Position numbers and translations under genes: made by a program
The notes under the pieces: generated by a model
Told to the model about the DNA's origin: nothing
The model's database searches: none
The model's input: only the letters and a program-made list of their open reading frames with translations
Origin: Microbulbifer sp. YPW1
GTDB lineage: Bacteria; Pseudomonadota; Gammaproteobacteria; Pseudomonadales; Cellvibrionaceae
NCBI RefSeq assembly: GCF_013367775.1
Contig: NZ_CP055157.1
Location: 930,001-994,000 of the forward strand
Length of the DNA: 64,000 bases
Reading direction: 5' to 3'
Shown here: positions 26,570-35,814 of the stretch, in pieces
Layout: the number at the start of each line of letters is the position of its first letter
How positions within the stretch are numbered: position 1 is the stretch's first letter

Positions 26570-28096
26570 TCAGTCGCCCCGCCCGCGCGACAGGAAGAAC
26601 CGATAGGCCGGGTTTTCCGTCTCGTCCCAGAACGGGTAGTGCAGCTGATCCAGCAGAGCTTTCAGCGCCGGCCGCTCGTCCTCGGAAACCTCCAGCCCCA
26701 CAAGTACCCGCCCGTAAGCAGCACCGTGATTGCGGTAGTGGAACAGGGTGATATTCCAGCGTCCCGCCAGCTGCTCCAGGAACTTGCGCAGGGCACCGGG
26801 GCGCTCGGGGAACTCGAACCGGTACACCACTTCGTTATCGATACCCGGCGCACGCCCGCCCACCAGATGGCGGATATGCAGCTTGGCCATCTCGTTATCG
26901 GTGAGATCCGTCACCTGGTAACCGCCCTCCTGCAACTGGGCCACCAGCTGCTGGCGGTCCGCATCGGTGCTGACCTGCATCCCCACGAAGATATGCGCCT
27001 CGCCACTGTTGGCGTAGCGGTAGTTGAATTCGGTAATGGAGCGATCGCCCAGGTCGCGACAGAACTGCAGGTAGCTGCCCGGCTTTTCCGGGATGGTCAC
27101 CGCCAGCACTGCCTCGCGCTTCTCACCGATCTCGGTGCGCTCGCTGATATAGCGCAGGCGATCGAAATTGGTATTGGCACCGCTGCACACGGTCGCCAGG
27201 GCCTGATTCTGCTGGCCACTCTGCTCAGCGTATTTCTTCAACCCGGCAAGGCCCACCGCACCGGCGGGCTCGGCGATGGAACGGGTGTCCTCAAAGATGT
27301 CCTTGATTGCCGCACAGATCTCATCGGTGGTCACGGTAATCACGCCGTCGATGGTTTCGCGCAGCACGCGGAAGGTTTCCTCGCCAATCTGCGCCACGGC
27401 CACACCGTCGGCAAACAGGCCCACCTGGGGCAGGCGCTCGCGGCTATCCGCCTCCATCGCCACCTTCAGGCAGGCTGCATCTTCCGGCTCCACCGCGTAG
27501 ACCTTGATCTCCGGGCGCACATACTTGATATACGCCGCCATCCCCGCTGCCAGGCCACCGCCGCCCACAGGAATGAACACCGCATCCAGGTTGCCCGGGT
27601 GCTGGCGCAGCAGCTCCATGGCTACCGTGCCCTGTCCGGCAATCACATCCGGGTCGTCATAGGGGTGAATAAACACCAGGCCGCGCTCTTCCACCAATTG
27701 CTTGGCGCGCGCCGCCGCTTCATCAAAGGTATCCCCGTGCAATACCACTTCCGCGCCGCGCATGCGCACCGCGTTCACCTTGATCGCCGGCGTGGTGGAT
27801 GGCATCACGATGGTGGCGCGCACGCCCATCTGCTGGGCACCCAGCGCAAGCCCCTGGGCGTGGTTGCCCGCGGAGGCGGCAATCACGCCGCGCGCGCGTT
27901 GCTCTGGCGGCAGCTGCAGGAGTTTGTTGTAAGCGCCACGAATCTTGAAGGAGAACACCGGTTGCAGGTCTTCGCGCTTCAGCAAAACACGGTTGCCGAG
28001 GCGATGGGACATCTGGCGCATGGGCTCCAGCGGGGTTTCGATGGCGACATCGTAAATGCGCGCGTCTAAAATGCGCTTGATATAGGACTTGGGCAT
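26570..28096 (-). CDS. ilvA: Threonine ammonia-lyase, biosynthetic
   Basis: 508-residue PLP enzyme converting threonine to 2-oxobutanoate, the first step of isoleucine synthesis. PLP lysine is Lys51 in FSFKIRGAYNK; the SAGNHAQG and VGGGGLAAG loops hold the cofactor phosphate. The C-terminal third (about 325-500) carries two ACT-like regulatory subdomains, typical of the long isoleucine-inhibited form. Divergent from rpiA, an arrangement common in gammaproteobacteria such as Pseudomonas. Confidence 0.95.
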   Translation of the reverse strand: MPKSYIKRILDARIYDVAIETPLEPMRQMSHRLGNRVLLKREDLQPVFSFKIRGAYNKLLQLPPEQRARGVIAASAGNHAQGLALGAQQMGVRATIVMPSTTPAIKVNAVRMRGAEVVLHGDTFDEAAARAKQLVEERGLVFIHPYDDPDVIAGQGTVAMELLRQHPGNLDAVFIPVGGGGLAAGMAAYIKYVRPEIKVYAVEPEDAACLKVAMEADSRERLPQVGLFADGVAVAQIGEETFRVLRETIDGVITVTTDEICAAIKDIFEDTRSIAEPAGAVGLAGLKKYAEQSGQQNQALATVCSGANTNFDRLRYISERTEIGEKREAVLAVTIPEKPGSYLQFCRDLGDRSITEFNYRYANSGEAHIFVGMQVSTDADRQQLVAQLQEGGYQVTDLTDNEMAKLHIRHLVGGRAPGIDNEVVYRFEFPERPGALRKFLEQLAGRWNITLFHYRNHGAAYGRVLVGLEVSEDERPALKALLDQLHYPFWDETENPAYRFFLSRGRGD

Positions 28097-28246
28097 GACA
28101 GAAATCGGCAGCCGGTGGATGTTAGGGAGCCCGCCAGTCTAATCGCTACGCAGCACCAAAGCCACAGATAAGCCGGTTTTGCGCGAAAAAATCTTCGCAA
28201 GCGGGCATTTTTATCGCAAACATTGCACAAGGAAGCCTTCCCCTCC

Positions 28247-28936
28247 ATGAAAGAGCCCATCAATCAGGATCAACTCAAGCAGGATGTCGCCCGTGCCGCG
28301 GTGGAATACATCACCCCCATGCTAGACGCTGACACCATCGTCGGCGTTGGCACAGGCTCCACTGCCAACTACTTCATCGACTTCCTGGCAGAGAAAAAGG
28401 GGCTGTTCGACGGCACCGTGGCCAGCTCTGAAGCCTCCGCCGAGCGCCTCAAGTCCCACGGTATCCCGGTCTACGACCTCAACTCGGTGGACGGTATCCG
28501 CGTGTATGTGGACGGTGCCGATGAAACCAACCCGCTGCTGCAACTGATCAAGGGCGGTGGTGCGGCGCTGACCCGGGAAAAAATTGTAGCTGCCTGCTCC
28601 GAGGAATTTGTCTGTATCGCCGACGATAGCAAGTGGGTGGAAGTGCTGGGCAACTTCCCGCTGCCGGTTGAAGTGATCCCCATGGCGCGTTCCTATGTGG
28701 CTCGCGAGCTGGTGAAGCTGGGCGGTGATCCGGTGTACCGCGAGGGTGTGACTACCGACAACGGCAATGTCATCCTGGATGTGCACAATATGCAGATCGC
28801 CAAACCGCTGCAGCTGGAAAGCGACATCAACAATATTACCGGTGTGGTTACCAACGGCCTGTTTGCCGCGCGCCCCGCAGACATCCTGTTGCTGGGCACC
28901 GCCGATGGCGTCAAGACCATCAAATCGAAAGTCTGA
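28247..28936 (+). CDS. rpiA: Ribose-5-phosphate isomerase A
   Basis: 229-residue isomerase of the pentose phosphate pathway. [14 protein letters not shown] (phosphate loop), VDGADETNP (catalytic Asp) and [14 protein letters not shown] (catalytic Lys/Glu region) are all present. Chosen ATG follows AAGGAAG; a TTG eight codons upstream is possible but adds nothing conserved. The next gene follows after 20 bp and may be cotranscribed. Confidence 0.95.
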   Translation: MKEPINQDQLKQDVARAAVEYITPMLDADTIVGVGTGSTANYFIDFLAEKKGLFDGTVASSEASAERLKSHGIPVYDLNSVDGIRVYVDGADETNPLLQLIKGGGAALTREKIVAACSEEFVCIADDSKWVEVLGNFPLPVEVIPMARSYVARELVKLGGDPVYREGVTTDNGNVILDVHNMQIAKPLQLESDINNITGVVTNGLFAARPADILLLGTADGVKTIKSKV

Positions 28937-28956
28937 GACCCTCAATTAGTGGACCA

Positions 28957-29580
28957 ATGACGAAAAACAATAATGTATGGAAACTGGCACTGCTCGCCCT
29001 GCCGCTGCTGGCAGCGGGCTGTGCCACCACTCCCCCCAGCAATACCGACAATGTGTGCGAGATTTTCCGCGAGAAGGACGACTGGTATCACGACGCAGCC
29101 AAATCCGCGCGCAAGTGGAACACGCCCATCGCCACCATGATGGCCACACTGCACCAGGAATCCCGCTTTGTGCACGATGCCAAGCCGCCGCGTACCAAGA
29201 TCCTGTGGATATTTCCCGGCCCGCGCCCGTCTGATGCCTACGGCTATTCACAGGCACTGGGTACCACGTGGAAGAGTTACCAGCGCGCCACCGGCAACTA
29301 CGGCGGCGACCGCGACGATTTCGAGGATGCCATCGATTTCGTCGGCTGGTATCACAACACCAGCCAGCGCCAGTGCCGTATCAAGCCCAACGACACCTAC
29401 CACCTGTACCTCGCCTACCACGAGGGCCAGGGTGGCTTTAACCGCCGCACCTATCGCAACAAAAAATGGCTACAGAAGGTCGCTCACAAGGTGTCCGCAC
29501 GGGCGCAGAGCTACCAGCGACAGCTGAATAGTTGCGAGGCCTCGCTCAAGAAGCGTAAAAAATTCCTCGGCCTGTTCTAA
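28957..29580 (+). CDS. Lysozyme-like (SLT-fold) lipoprotein
   Basis: 207-residue lipoprotein with lipobox LAAGC (Cys22). The mature part has a transglycosylase SLT-like fold: catalytic Glu is probably Glu68 in ATLHQESRF, followed by AYGYSQALGTTWKSYQ and a late YHLYLAYHEGQGGF block, which match the GYxQ and AYNxG regions of lytic transglycosylases. Predicted outer-membrane-anchored murein hydrolase or a catalytically altered relative. It begins 20 bp after rpiA. Confidence 0.83.
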   Translation: MTKNNNVWKLALLALPLLAAGCATTPPSNTDNVCEIFREKDDWYHDAAKSARKWNTPIATMMATLHQESRFVHDAKPPRTKILWIFPGPRPSDAYGYSQALGTTWKSYQRATGNYGGDRDDFEDAIDFVGWYHNTSQRQCRIKPNDTYHLYLAYHEGQGGFNRRTYRNKKWLQKVAHKVSARAQSYQRQLNSCEASLKKRKKFLGLF

Positions 29581-29808
29581 CTTTGCGCGGGCACCAGCGC
29601 ACAAATTCTTTGCCGCCAGCCCAGTCTGGCGGCAAATGGCGCAAACACAGCGGAATAACAACTACCCTTTGCAGACAGCGCTTTGCCGCGACAGCGGGCT
29701 TGATCACGGACTCGATCAAAGCTTCCCTGGCCAAGGCTCTGTAGCCCTCAATTGACGCTGGGCGTGCACACTGCACAGAAGCGTATTCTCAATAACGAGA
29801 GGTGCTTA

Positions 29809-30153
29809 ATGAAGCCGACCGCCATCTACTCCGCCGCACTTGCTCTGGCTCTCGCCGTTTCCAGTGCCTTTGCAGAAACCGCCGTGAGCGACGCCCAGCT
29901 GAAGAAATTCGCCGATGCCTATCGTTCCATCGTCACCCTGAGCCAGGAATACGCGCCCAAGATCAAATCTGCAGCGGACGCTGCTGCCGCAGAAGCGATC
30001 AATGTGGAAGCCCAGACCAAGATGGTGGCAGCGGTGCAGAGCGCAGGCCTGAGCAAAGAAGAATACCAGGGCATTGCCACCCAGCTGCGCAACGACCCCG
30101 CGCTGCTGCAGCGGGTAAACGATATTCTGAAGAGCGCCGCTGCCACTCAGTAA
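29809..30153 (+). CDS. DUF4168 domain exported protein
   Basis: 114-residue protein with a clean signal peptide ending AVSSAFA at about residue 22. The mature part is helical with VSDAQLKKFADAYRSI and the C-terminal YQGIATQLRNDPALLQRVN, the DUF4168 pattern. Strong ribosome site GAGAGGT. Secreted or periplasmic; function of the family is unknown. Stands alone with a 228-bp upstream region. Confidence 0.82.
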   Translation: MKPTAIYSAALALALAVSSAFAETAVSDAQLKKFADAYRSIVTLSQEYAPKIKSAADAAAAEAINVEAQTKMVAAVQSAGLSKEEYQGIATQLRNDPALLQRVNDILKSAAATQ

Positions 30154-30213
30154 CGGCCCTTTGCGAGCCCGGAGTCATCCCCCGGGCGCGCGCTTTCCCC
30201 GACCTTTGCGCAG

Positions 30214-30561
30214 TTATTTTTCCGGTGACGGAATCTGCTCCGGCGCCAGCTCCAGCACCCGGGCGATATCCGCCAGGTGCTGGCATACCCATCCCTTGTC
30301 GATAGAACCCCAGTCCTGCAGCGCGTAGTAACCGTCGTTATTGCGAACCCCCTGTTGCACAAACTCCACCCTGGTTCCGTGCCCCGGCAATCCCTTGGCG
30401 ATGACATCCTGGATGGTGCGACGCGGCCAACCGGTAATCTCTTCCAGTGCAGGATTGTTGGGACGAGGGAGGCGCTCGATCAGGTAGGCGATCAGCAGGC
30501 GTCGACAGATGGTAGGATTGAGGTCGACTCTGGGGAGCTCGTTCATTGAAGGCTGGGGCAT
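30214..30561 (-). CDS. Conserved small protein with predicted winged-helix DNA-binding fold
   Basis: 115-residue cytoplasmic protein. ICRRLLIAYLIERLPRP, EEITGWPRRTIQDVIAKGL and the following basic strand read like a winged helix: the ITGWPRRTIQDVI part fits a helix-turn-helix. The chosen ATG has AGGAAG eight bases before it; the frame runs 43 codons further upstream without conservation. Divergent from the AraC regulator, with which it might share control. I recognise the type as a conserved hypothetical but not a specific function. Confidence 0.62.
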   Translation of the reverse strand: MPQPSMNELPRVDLNPTICRRLLIAYLIERLPRPNNPALEEITGWPRRTIQDVIAKGLPGHGTRVEFVQQGVRNNDGYYALQDWGSIDKGWVCQHLADIARVLELAPEQIPSPEK

Positions 30562-30797
30562 GGAGGCTTCCTGTCTCACAAATTTCGGGTTACCGCTTGC
30601 TCCATTTGTAGCACACAAACCGCCCGTATTTCCAAGAGAGAACGGTCGCAGGCGCCCGACACACCGCACAGTGCGGGACTTTTTATGCACCTTTTTGCAT
30701 AATCTGCCACCAACCCCGCGCCACTCCCCAAATTAACCGGGCGCAGACAGGTATCCAGAGCCTGCGAATACTCCTCACTGATAGTGGAACCGGAAGC

Positions 30798-31859
30798 GTG
30801 ATTGCAGAAACTGAAACCCCCGCTCAGGACAGTGAGCAGCCCGCCAAATCCTTCTCCGAACCCGGCATTCTGGCCGGTGCGGTATTTGCCCATCTCGCCG
30901 GAGCCCGCGCCGCGGGTATCGACTGCGATCAGCTGCTGTGCGATGCAGGCATCGACCCGGCCACCACCACCGCCCCCAATGCCCGGGTGGGTCGCGAGCA
31001 ACTGGCGCGACTGCTGCGCCTGCTGTGGGATCAGCTGGGGGACGAATCCGGTGGTTATCTGGCACGCCCCTGGTTACCGGGCACCTTCGCCATGATGGGA
31101 CATGCCACCATCACCTGCCCCACCCTGCGCCGCGCCCTGCTGCGCTCCAGCCGCTTTGTGGCGATGGTGAGCGATGACATTCATATCAAACTGGTGGAAA
31201 ACGGTGAGGAAGCCCGCCTGATCTTCCACCACGAGAACCCCAAGCAGCTACCAAACCAGAATTTTGTGGAATCCATGGCGGTGATCTGGCTGCGCTTTTT
31301 CAGCTGGATGATCGACCGCACCATCCTGCTCGAGCGGGTACATCTCGCGTTTCCGCCACCGGATTACGACGAAGACTACAACGACATGTTTCCCTGCCGG
31401 CACTACTTCGAGCAATCGGAAACCTGCCTGGTATTCAACACCCGTTATCTCAGCTTGCCGCTCACTCGCGACGCCCAGCAACTGAGTGAATTCCTCGCCC
31501 GCGCGCCCGAATGCCTGCTCACCCAGTACAAGTCTGACAACAGCTTCACCGGACGTATCCGGCGCATGCTGCAGGGTGACAACAGTATCGAAAACCTGTC
31601 CCTGGACGATGTGGCGGAACGACTGTACACCTCGCCACAAACCCTGCGCCGCCGCCTGAAAGAGGAGGGCAACAGCTGGCAGGACATCAAGGATTCCGTA
31701 CGCCGCGATATGGCCATGTACCAGTTGAAGCAGCAGGAAACTGCCGTGGCGGAAATTGCCGAGCGCCTCGGGTTTTCCGAACCCAGCGCCTTCAACCGCG
31801 CATTTAAGAAGTGGACCGGCCTGGCGCCCGGGGCCTACCGGGAAAAATACCGCAGCTGA
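30798..31859 (+). CDS. AraC-family regulator, arabinose-binding-like N-terminus
   Basis: 353-residue transcription factor. N-terminal Arabinose_bd-type ligand domain (about 25-220, as in OruR/ArgR-like and GbdR-distant AraC proteins) and a C-terminal HTH_18 domain: first helix-turn-helix in DVAERLYTSPQTLRRRLKEEG, second in IAERLGFSEPSAFNRAFKKWTG, ending in PGAYREKY. GTG start with weak ribosome site. No catabolic operon is adjacent, so the target is unclear. Closed by a bidirectional terminator. Confidence 0.88.
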   Translation: MIAETETPAQDSEQPAKSFSEPGILAGAVFAHLAGARAAGIDCDQLLCDAGIDPATTTAPNARVGREQLARLLRLLWDQLGDESGGYLARPWLPGTFAMMGHATITCPTLRRALLRSSRFVAMVSDDIHIKLVENGEEARLIFHHENPKQLPNQNFVESMAVIWLRFFSWMIDRTILLERVHLAFPPPDYDEDYNDMFPCRHYFEQSETCLVFNTRYLSLPLTRDAQQLSEFLARAPECLLTQYKSDNSFTGRIRRMLQGDNSIENLSLDDVAERLYTSPQTLRRRLKEEGNSWQDIKDSVRRDMAMYQLKQQETAVAEIAERLGFSEPSAFNRAFKKWTGLAPGAYREKYRS

Positions 31860-31880
31860 CAGCAGCGAATCGCAAACAAC

Positions 31881-31919
31881 AAAAAGAAAAACCCGCGGCG
31901 AACCGCGGGTTTTTCTTTT
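31881..31919. terminator. Bidirectional terminator between araC-type gene and ompA-type gene
   Basis: Near-perfect palindrome AAAAACCCGCGG/CCGCGGGTTTTT with a 4-nt loop and T-rich tail on both strands, between convergent genes. Confidence 0.9.
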
Positions 31920-31934
31920 CAGGGCAGTGAAAAA

Positions 31935-33194
31935 TTATTGCTGATCGAAGGAAGTCACCTTCACCGCTATGCGGCGATTCTTCTGCTTGCCTTCCTCGGT
32001 GCCGTTATCCGCAACCGGATTGGCCGGGCCGAATCCAACCGCCTTCATGCGACTCTCGTCGATACCTGCATCCACCAGCATTTTCATCACCGCCTGGGCG
32101 CGGGATTCCGATAGCTTCTGGTTTGCAACGGCATCGCCATCGCTGTCGGTGTGCCCTTCGATGGCAATCGACAGACCGGGGTTTTCCTGCATGATACTGA
32201 TCAGTGTCTGCACGTCCGGCAGTGACGCGGCATTGGGCATGCTGCCATCGGTGGGGAATTCAATGTTGAGCGCAAACTCGCGGTTTGGATCGCGGTTGGC
32301 ATTGTCCAGGTACTCCCGGAACGATTGCCCAAAATCCGCACTTTCAGTATCTGTAGCGGTACCCGAGTCGGTGGACATATCGGTGTCCGGGACTGTGGTG
32401 GTGCCGCCATCGAGGGTCGGGTCCGTCGGGGTTTCCTCGACGATCACCTCATCCTGCTCCATCACCGCACCGCCGGAGCCATCGTCCATTTTCTCTTTCT
32501 TGGCGCACATATTCAGCGCCCACAGAACTGCCAGTGCAATCAGCAGCGGCCACAGCCATTTGCCAAAACCGCTCTTTCTCGCCGGTGGCGGAGTGTGCGC
32601 TGCATGCGCAGCCTGTCGCGGAGTGGTTTCCACCACGGTGCGCTCGGCCAGCTCGTCCAGGTTGTCCGCGCCCAGCTGTTTTAGCAGTCCGTCGGGCAAC
32701 TGGCCCTTTAGGTGGGCTTTCTGTCCCAGCAGTAACGCTGCCAGGCCCTCCATATTCAGGCCCTTGCTTTTTACCAGCTTGCCCACCAGCGACATGATTA
32801 CCGGCGCCGCGATGCGCAACAAGGATCCGCTCTTGGTGCTGTCGAGTCCCAGCGCACTGGAAATGACGTTGATCACACCGTCTTTGTTGCTGCTGAATAC
32901 CGAGTCCAGCATGCTGCCGCCCACATCCTGCAGACTGGTCATTTTGTCGGGACTGGTAAAAATATCTCCGGGTGACGACAGGTCCATACTGGTGCTCTTG
33001 GTCGCCATGTTCAGCAGTGCGCCCAGGCCACTCTCGCTTCCCGCCTTGTTCAGCATACCCGCAAGCACGGATGCCGCACCGGTGGTGAACGCAGATTCAC
33101 TCTTGTCTTCACCCAGACCCAGCGCGTTGCCCAGTGCACTCAGGCCCGAAGAGCCAAGATGTCGCACTGCCATTTCGAGAAGATTGTCAGCCAT
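31935..33194 (-). CDS. DUF937-OmpA fusion, membrane anchored
   Basis: 419-residue protein with unusual order: a cytoplasmic-looking N-terminal DUF937 region at about 1-180 (repeated Gly/Leu/Ser helices), one membrane helix at about 208-226 (LWPLLIALAVLWALNM), an acidic Thr/Asp/Gly linker, and a C-terminal OmpA-like peptidoglycan-binding domain at about 300-415 with IEGHTDSDGD and LSESRAQAV. It would sit in the inner membrane with OmpA gripping the wall from the periplasmic side. GAGGTA ribosome site at the right spacing. Function unknown. Confidence 0.88.
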   Translation of the reverse strand: MADNLLEMAVRHLGSSGLSALGNALGLGEDKSESAFTTGAASVLAGMLNKAGSESGLGALLNMATKSTSMDLSSPGDIFTSPDKMTSLQDVGGSMLDSVFSSNKDGVINVISSALGLDSTKSGSLLRIAAPVIMSLVGKLVKSKGLNMEGLAALLLGQKAHLKGQLPDGLLKQLGADNLDELAERTVVETTPRQAAHAAHTPPPARKSGFGKWLWPLLIALAVLWALNMCAKKEKMDDGSGGAVMEQDEVIVEETPTDPTLDGGTTTVPDTDMSTDSGTATDTESADFGQSFREYLDNANRDPNREFALNIEFPTDGSMPNAASLPDVQTLISIMQENPGLSIAIEGHTDSDGDAVANQKLSESRAQAVMKMLVDAGIDESRMKAVGFGPANPVADNGTEEGKQKNRRIAVKVTSFDQQ

Positions 33195-33460
33195 TTGCGT
33201 ACCTCGCGATTGTGTTCGGTGGAATCACTCTCAACAGTGTACGGCAGTAAAATCGACCGGTTAGCTCATTTCAGAATAACCAAACCGGGATGCATCAGGA
33301 TTGCGTTTTCCGTCATTCCGCGGTGCTTGAGCAGGCTTTTCTACCCGCACCAACATGACCGACCAGTTGGCCCATAATTTGGCATTTACGGTGATAACCG
33401 CGGCCGAGGCACCCCCATAAAATTCTCCGTCCGCAAAACAATAAAACCTATGGGGGACTC

Positions 33461-35098
33461 ATGATTTCCAGATCTTTATGCGGCGCGCGGTGGCGAACCC
33501 TGTCGCTCGCCTTGCTGCTATTCCTGTCAGTACTCGCGGGCTGTTCACCCCGCGCCAACCCGCCCGCGGACACACCCGCCGAAGTGCCCGAGCCCGCACC
33601 AGACCCACTGGTTCGCACTATCGTTCAGGGAAAGGTGCGCGGCACACGCGATGGCGCTGACGGCATGCTGGCGTTCCGCGGAATTCCCTATGCACAACCG
33701 CCGCTGGGAGAACTGCGCTTCGCGCCTCCACAGCCAGCCGCGACCCATAATGGGGTGCTGGATGCCGCGGAGTTTGCTCCCGCCTGTCCCCAGGTCGCGG
33801 GAGTGATGGGAGACGGTAGTGACACCGAGGACTGCCTCTACCTGAACATTTACACACCGGACGGGGGCGATAACCACCCGGTGATGGTATGGATTCACGG
33901 CGGCGCCTTTATCAGTGGCTCCGGTGGTGAAGCCTACGATCCCCCGCGACTGGTCGCCGAAGATATGGTGGTGGTCACCCTGAACTACCGACTTGGGGCC
34001 CTCGGTTTCCTCGCCCACCCCGCCCTGAGTGCAGAACAGAGCGGCACGTCCGGTGCCTACGGATTGCTGGATCAGAAACTGGCGCTGGAGTGGGTGCAGG
34101 AAAATATCGCCGAGTTCGGTGGCGATCCGAATAACGTCACTCTCTTCGGGGAATCCGCCGGTGGCCACAGCGTGCTATCGCAGATTGCTTCGCCGCTCAC
34201 ATCCGGCCTGTTTCACAAAGCCATCGTGCAGAGCGGTGCCTACCTGCCCACCCAGCTTCCCCTGGATGTGGCCGAGTATCTCGGCGGCACTGCATTTAGC
34301 GAATGTACCGATACCGAATGCCTGCGCACGCTCACTGTGGAAGAAATCCTGGCACTGCAGGAGGGCCTGACCGATGGCACCGGGGTCAATCCCAATTACG
34401 GCTCGCAGATGCTGCCGCAGCACTCCATCGAGAGTGCCCTGGCCAGCGGCCACTTTCAGCGGGTACCGGTATTAATGGGTAGTAATCTGGACGAATACAC
34501 GCTGTTTGTCGGTATCGACGCCCTGAGCGGCACCACCCCACCGACTGAGGAACAGTACCCCTCAGAAATCGGCGCACTGATCGGCCAGCCCGCCGACAGT
34601 CCCGCGGTGGCGGGTATCGCCCAGTTCTACCCGCTGGCGCTGTACGCGGGGAATGTCTGGCAGGCCATGGGGGCCATCGGTACCGACGCGGTATTTGCCT
34701 GTAATGCCCTGCGTCAGGCGGGACAACTGTCACCGCTGGTCGCCACCTACGCCTACGAGTTTGTGGATGGCGACGCACCGCTCAACCTGCTGCCATTGCG
34801 CCCGGAAGGACTGGAACTGGGTGCTTCCCACGCGTTCGAGATTCCCTATATCTGGGGCAGCGAAACGGCATTCCGCGCGCGCGGTGCCGGCGATGCACAG
34901 GTCGAGCTCTCACAGCAAATGATCCGCTACTGGACGCGCTTCGCACGCAACAGCGACCCCAATGGCGGCAGCGATGCCTTCTGGCCGGCATTCGATGTGG
35001 ACGGGCAGCTGATGCAACTTGGCGGCGACACGGCGCTCTCCGGCGCAGCCGACTTTGCCAGCCACCACCGCTGTGCACTGTGGAGCCCCGCACAGTAA
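33461..35098 (+). CDS. Type B carboxylesterase lipoprotein
   Basis: 545-residue alpha/beta hydrolase with a lipobox (VLAGC, Cys28). Carboxylesterase signatures: GIPYAQPPLGELRF, oxyanion hole HGGAF, EDCLYLNIY and nucleophile elbow GESAGG with Ser232; the acid is probably the Glu in GSNLDEYTLF and the base His in GASHAFEIPYIWG. Predicted to hydrolyse carboxylic esters at the cell surface or in the periplasm. GGGGGA ribosome site. Physiological substrate unknown. Confidence 0.9.
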   Translation: MISRSLCGARWRTLSLALLLFLSVLAGCSPRANPPADTPAEVPEPAPDPLVRTIVQGKVRGTRDGADGMLAFRGIPYAQPPLGELRFAPPQPAATHNGVLDAAEFAPACPQVAGVMGDGSDTEDCLYLNIYTPDGGDNHPVMVWIHGGAFISGSGGEAYDPPRLVAEDMVVVTLNYRLGALGFLAHPALSAEQSGTSGAYGLLDQKLALEWVQENIAEFGGDPNNVTLFGESAGGHSVLSQIASPLTSGLFHKAIVQSGAYLPTQLPLDVAEYLGGTAFSECTDTECLRTLTVEEILALQEGLTDGTGVNPNYGSQMLPQHSIESALASGHFQRVPVLMGSNLDEYTLFVGIDALSGTTPPTEEQYPSEIGALIGQPADSPAVAGIAQFYPLALYAGNVWQAMGAIGTDAVFACNALRQAGQLSPLVATYAYEFVDGDAPLNLLPLRPEGLELGASHAFEIPYIWGSETAFRARGAGDAQVELSQQMIRYWTRFARNSDPNGGSDAFWPAFDVDGQLMQLGGDTALSGAADFASHHRCALWSPAQ

Positions 35099-35227
35099 AT
35101 CCATATCCGGCCCGCCAAATGACGCGGGCCGGAAACTTGCATACCGTAACCGGGTCAATATCAGTACCATGGAGGCTGCGCGTCACATGGCACTACAAAG
35201 ATAATAATCCCCGATAACGGAGGCCCG

Positions 35228-35665
35228 ATGAGCCACAAGTTCACCCGACCTACGCCGGTTTCCCTCGCCATCATCGCTATGGCCAGTATCTTCACTACCG
35301 CCTGCAACGGTATCCAGTTCAATACCAACGCCGGCCCCTACGTGTCTGACCGGCTCAGCAGCACACTGGTGCGCGAATACACCATATCGGAAATCAGCCG
35401 CTACAACGCCACCACGCTCGGCTTTGTGAATGCCTCCTATTGCCAGGACAAACTGGATGAGCGCAAGGCGAGCAAGTCTGCCCTGGTGCGCGACCTGAAG
35501 GTGCGCACCCAGAAAATGGGGGGCAATGGGCTGGTGGTGGAGGCCTGCGGGACGACCAAATTCAATGGCTGCCTCAGCTATATCGAATGCCGCGGTGTCG
35601 CCTATGCGGTACCGGAACGCAAAGGGGACGACCTGCCCGCTAATGCCGCCAGCACACACTTCTAG
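35228..35665 (+). CDS. RcsF-like lipoprotein
   Basis: 145-residue probable lipoprotein (Cys26 after a hydrophobic leader, TTAC lipobox is atypical). The mature domain has four cysteines at 72, 107, 115 and 121, with the TQKMGGNGLVVEACG block. The spacing 35-8-6 almost equals that of E. coli RcsF (35-9-6), whose cysteines form two structural disulfides. RcsF senses envelope stress and signals to IgaA/RcsCD; no other Rcs component is present here, so only the fold is claimed. Confidence 0.72.
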   Translation: MSHKFTRPTPVSLAIIAMASIFTTACNGIQFNTNAGPYVSDRLSSTLVREYTISEISRYNATTLGFVNASYCQDKLDERKASKSALVRDLKVRTQKMGGNGLVVEACGTTKFNGCLSYIECRGVAYAVPERKGDDLPANAASTHF

Positions 35666-35814
35666 ATCTACATGGATTAAAAGATTGGCAATCGCGTCTG
35701 GCGCGTAACGACATTCCATCTTCTCGCTGTTGGGCTAACTTAAGGAGATGTCAGGTGCAGCGCTTGCCTGGCATCTAATTAATCAGCCAACAATAAATTC
35801 AGCGAGAGAAGTCC

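Noticed and set aside
26477..28069. 530-codon plus-strand frame
   Set aside because: Antisense shadow of ilvA, which has full catalytic and regulatory motifs.
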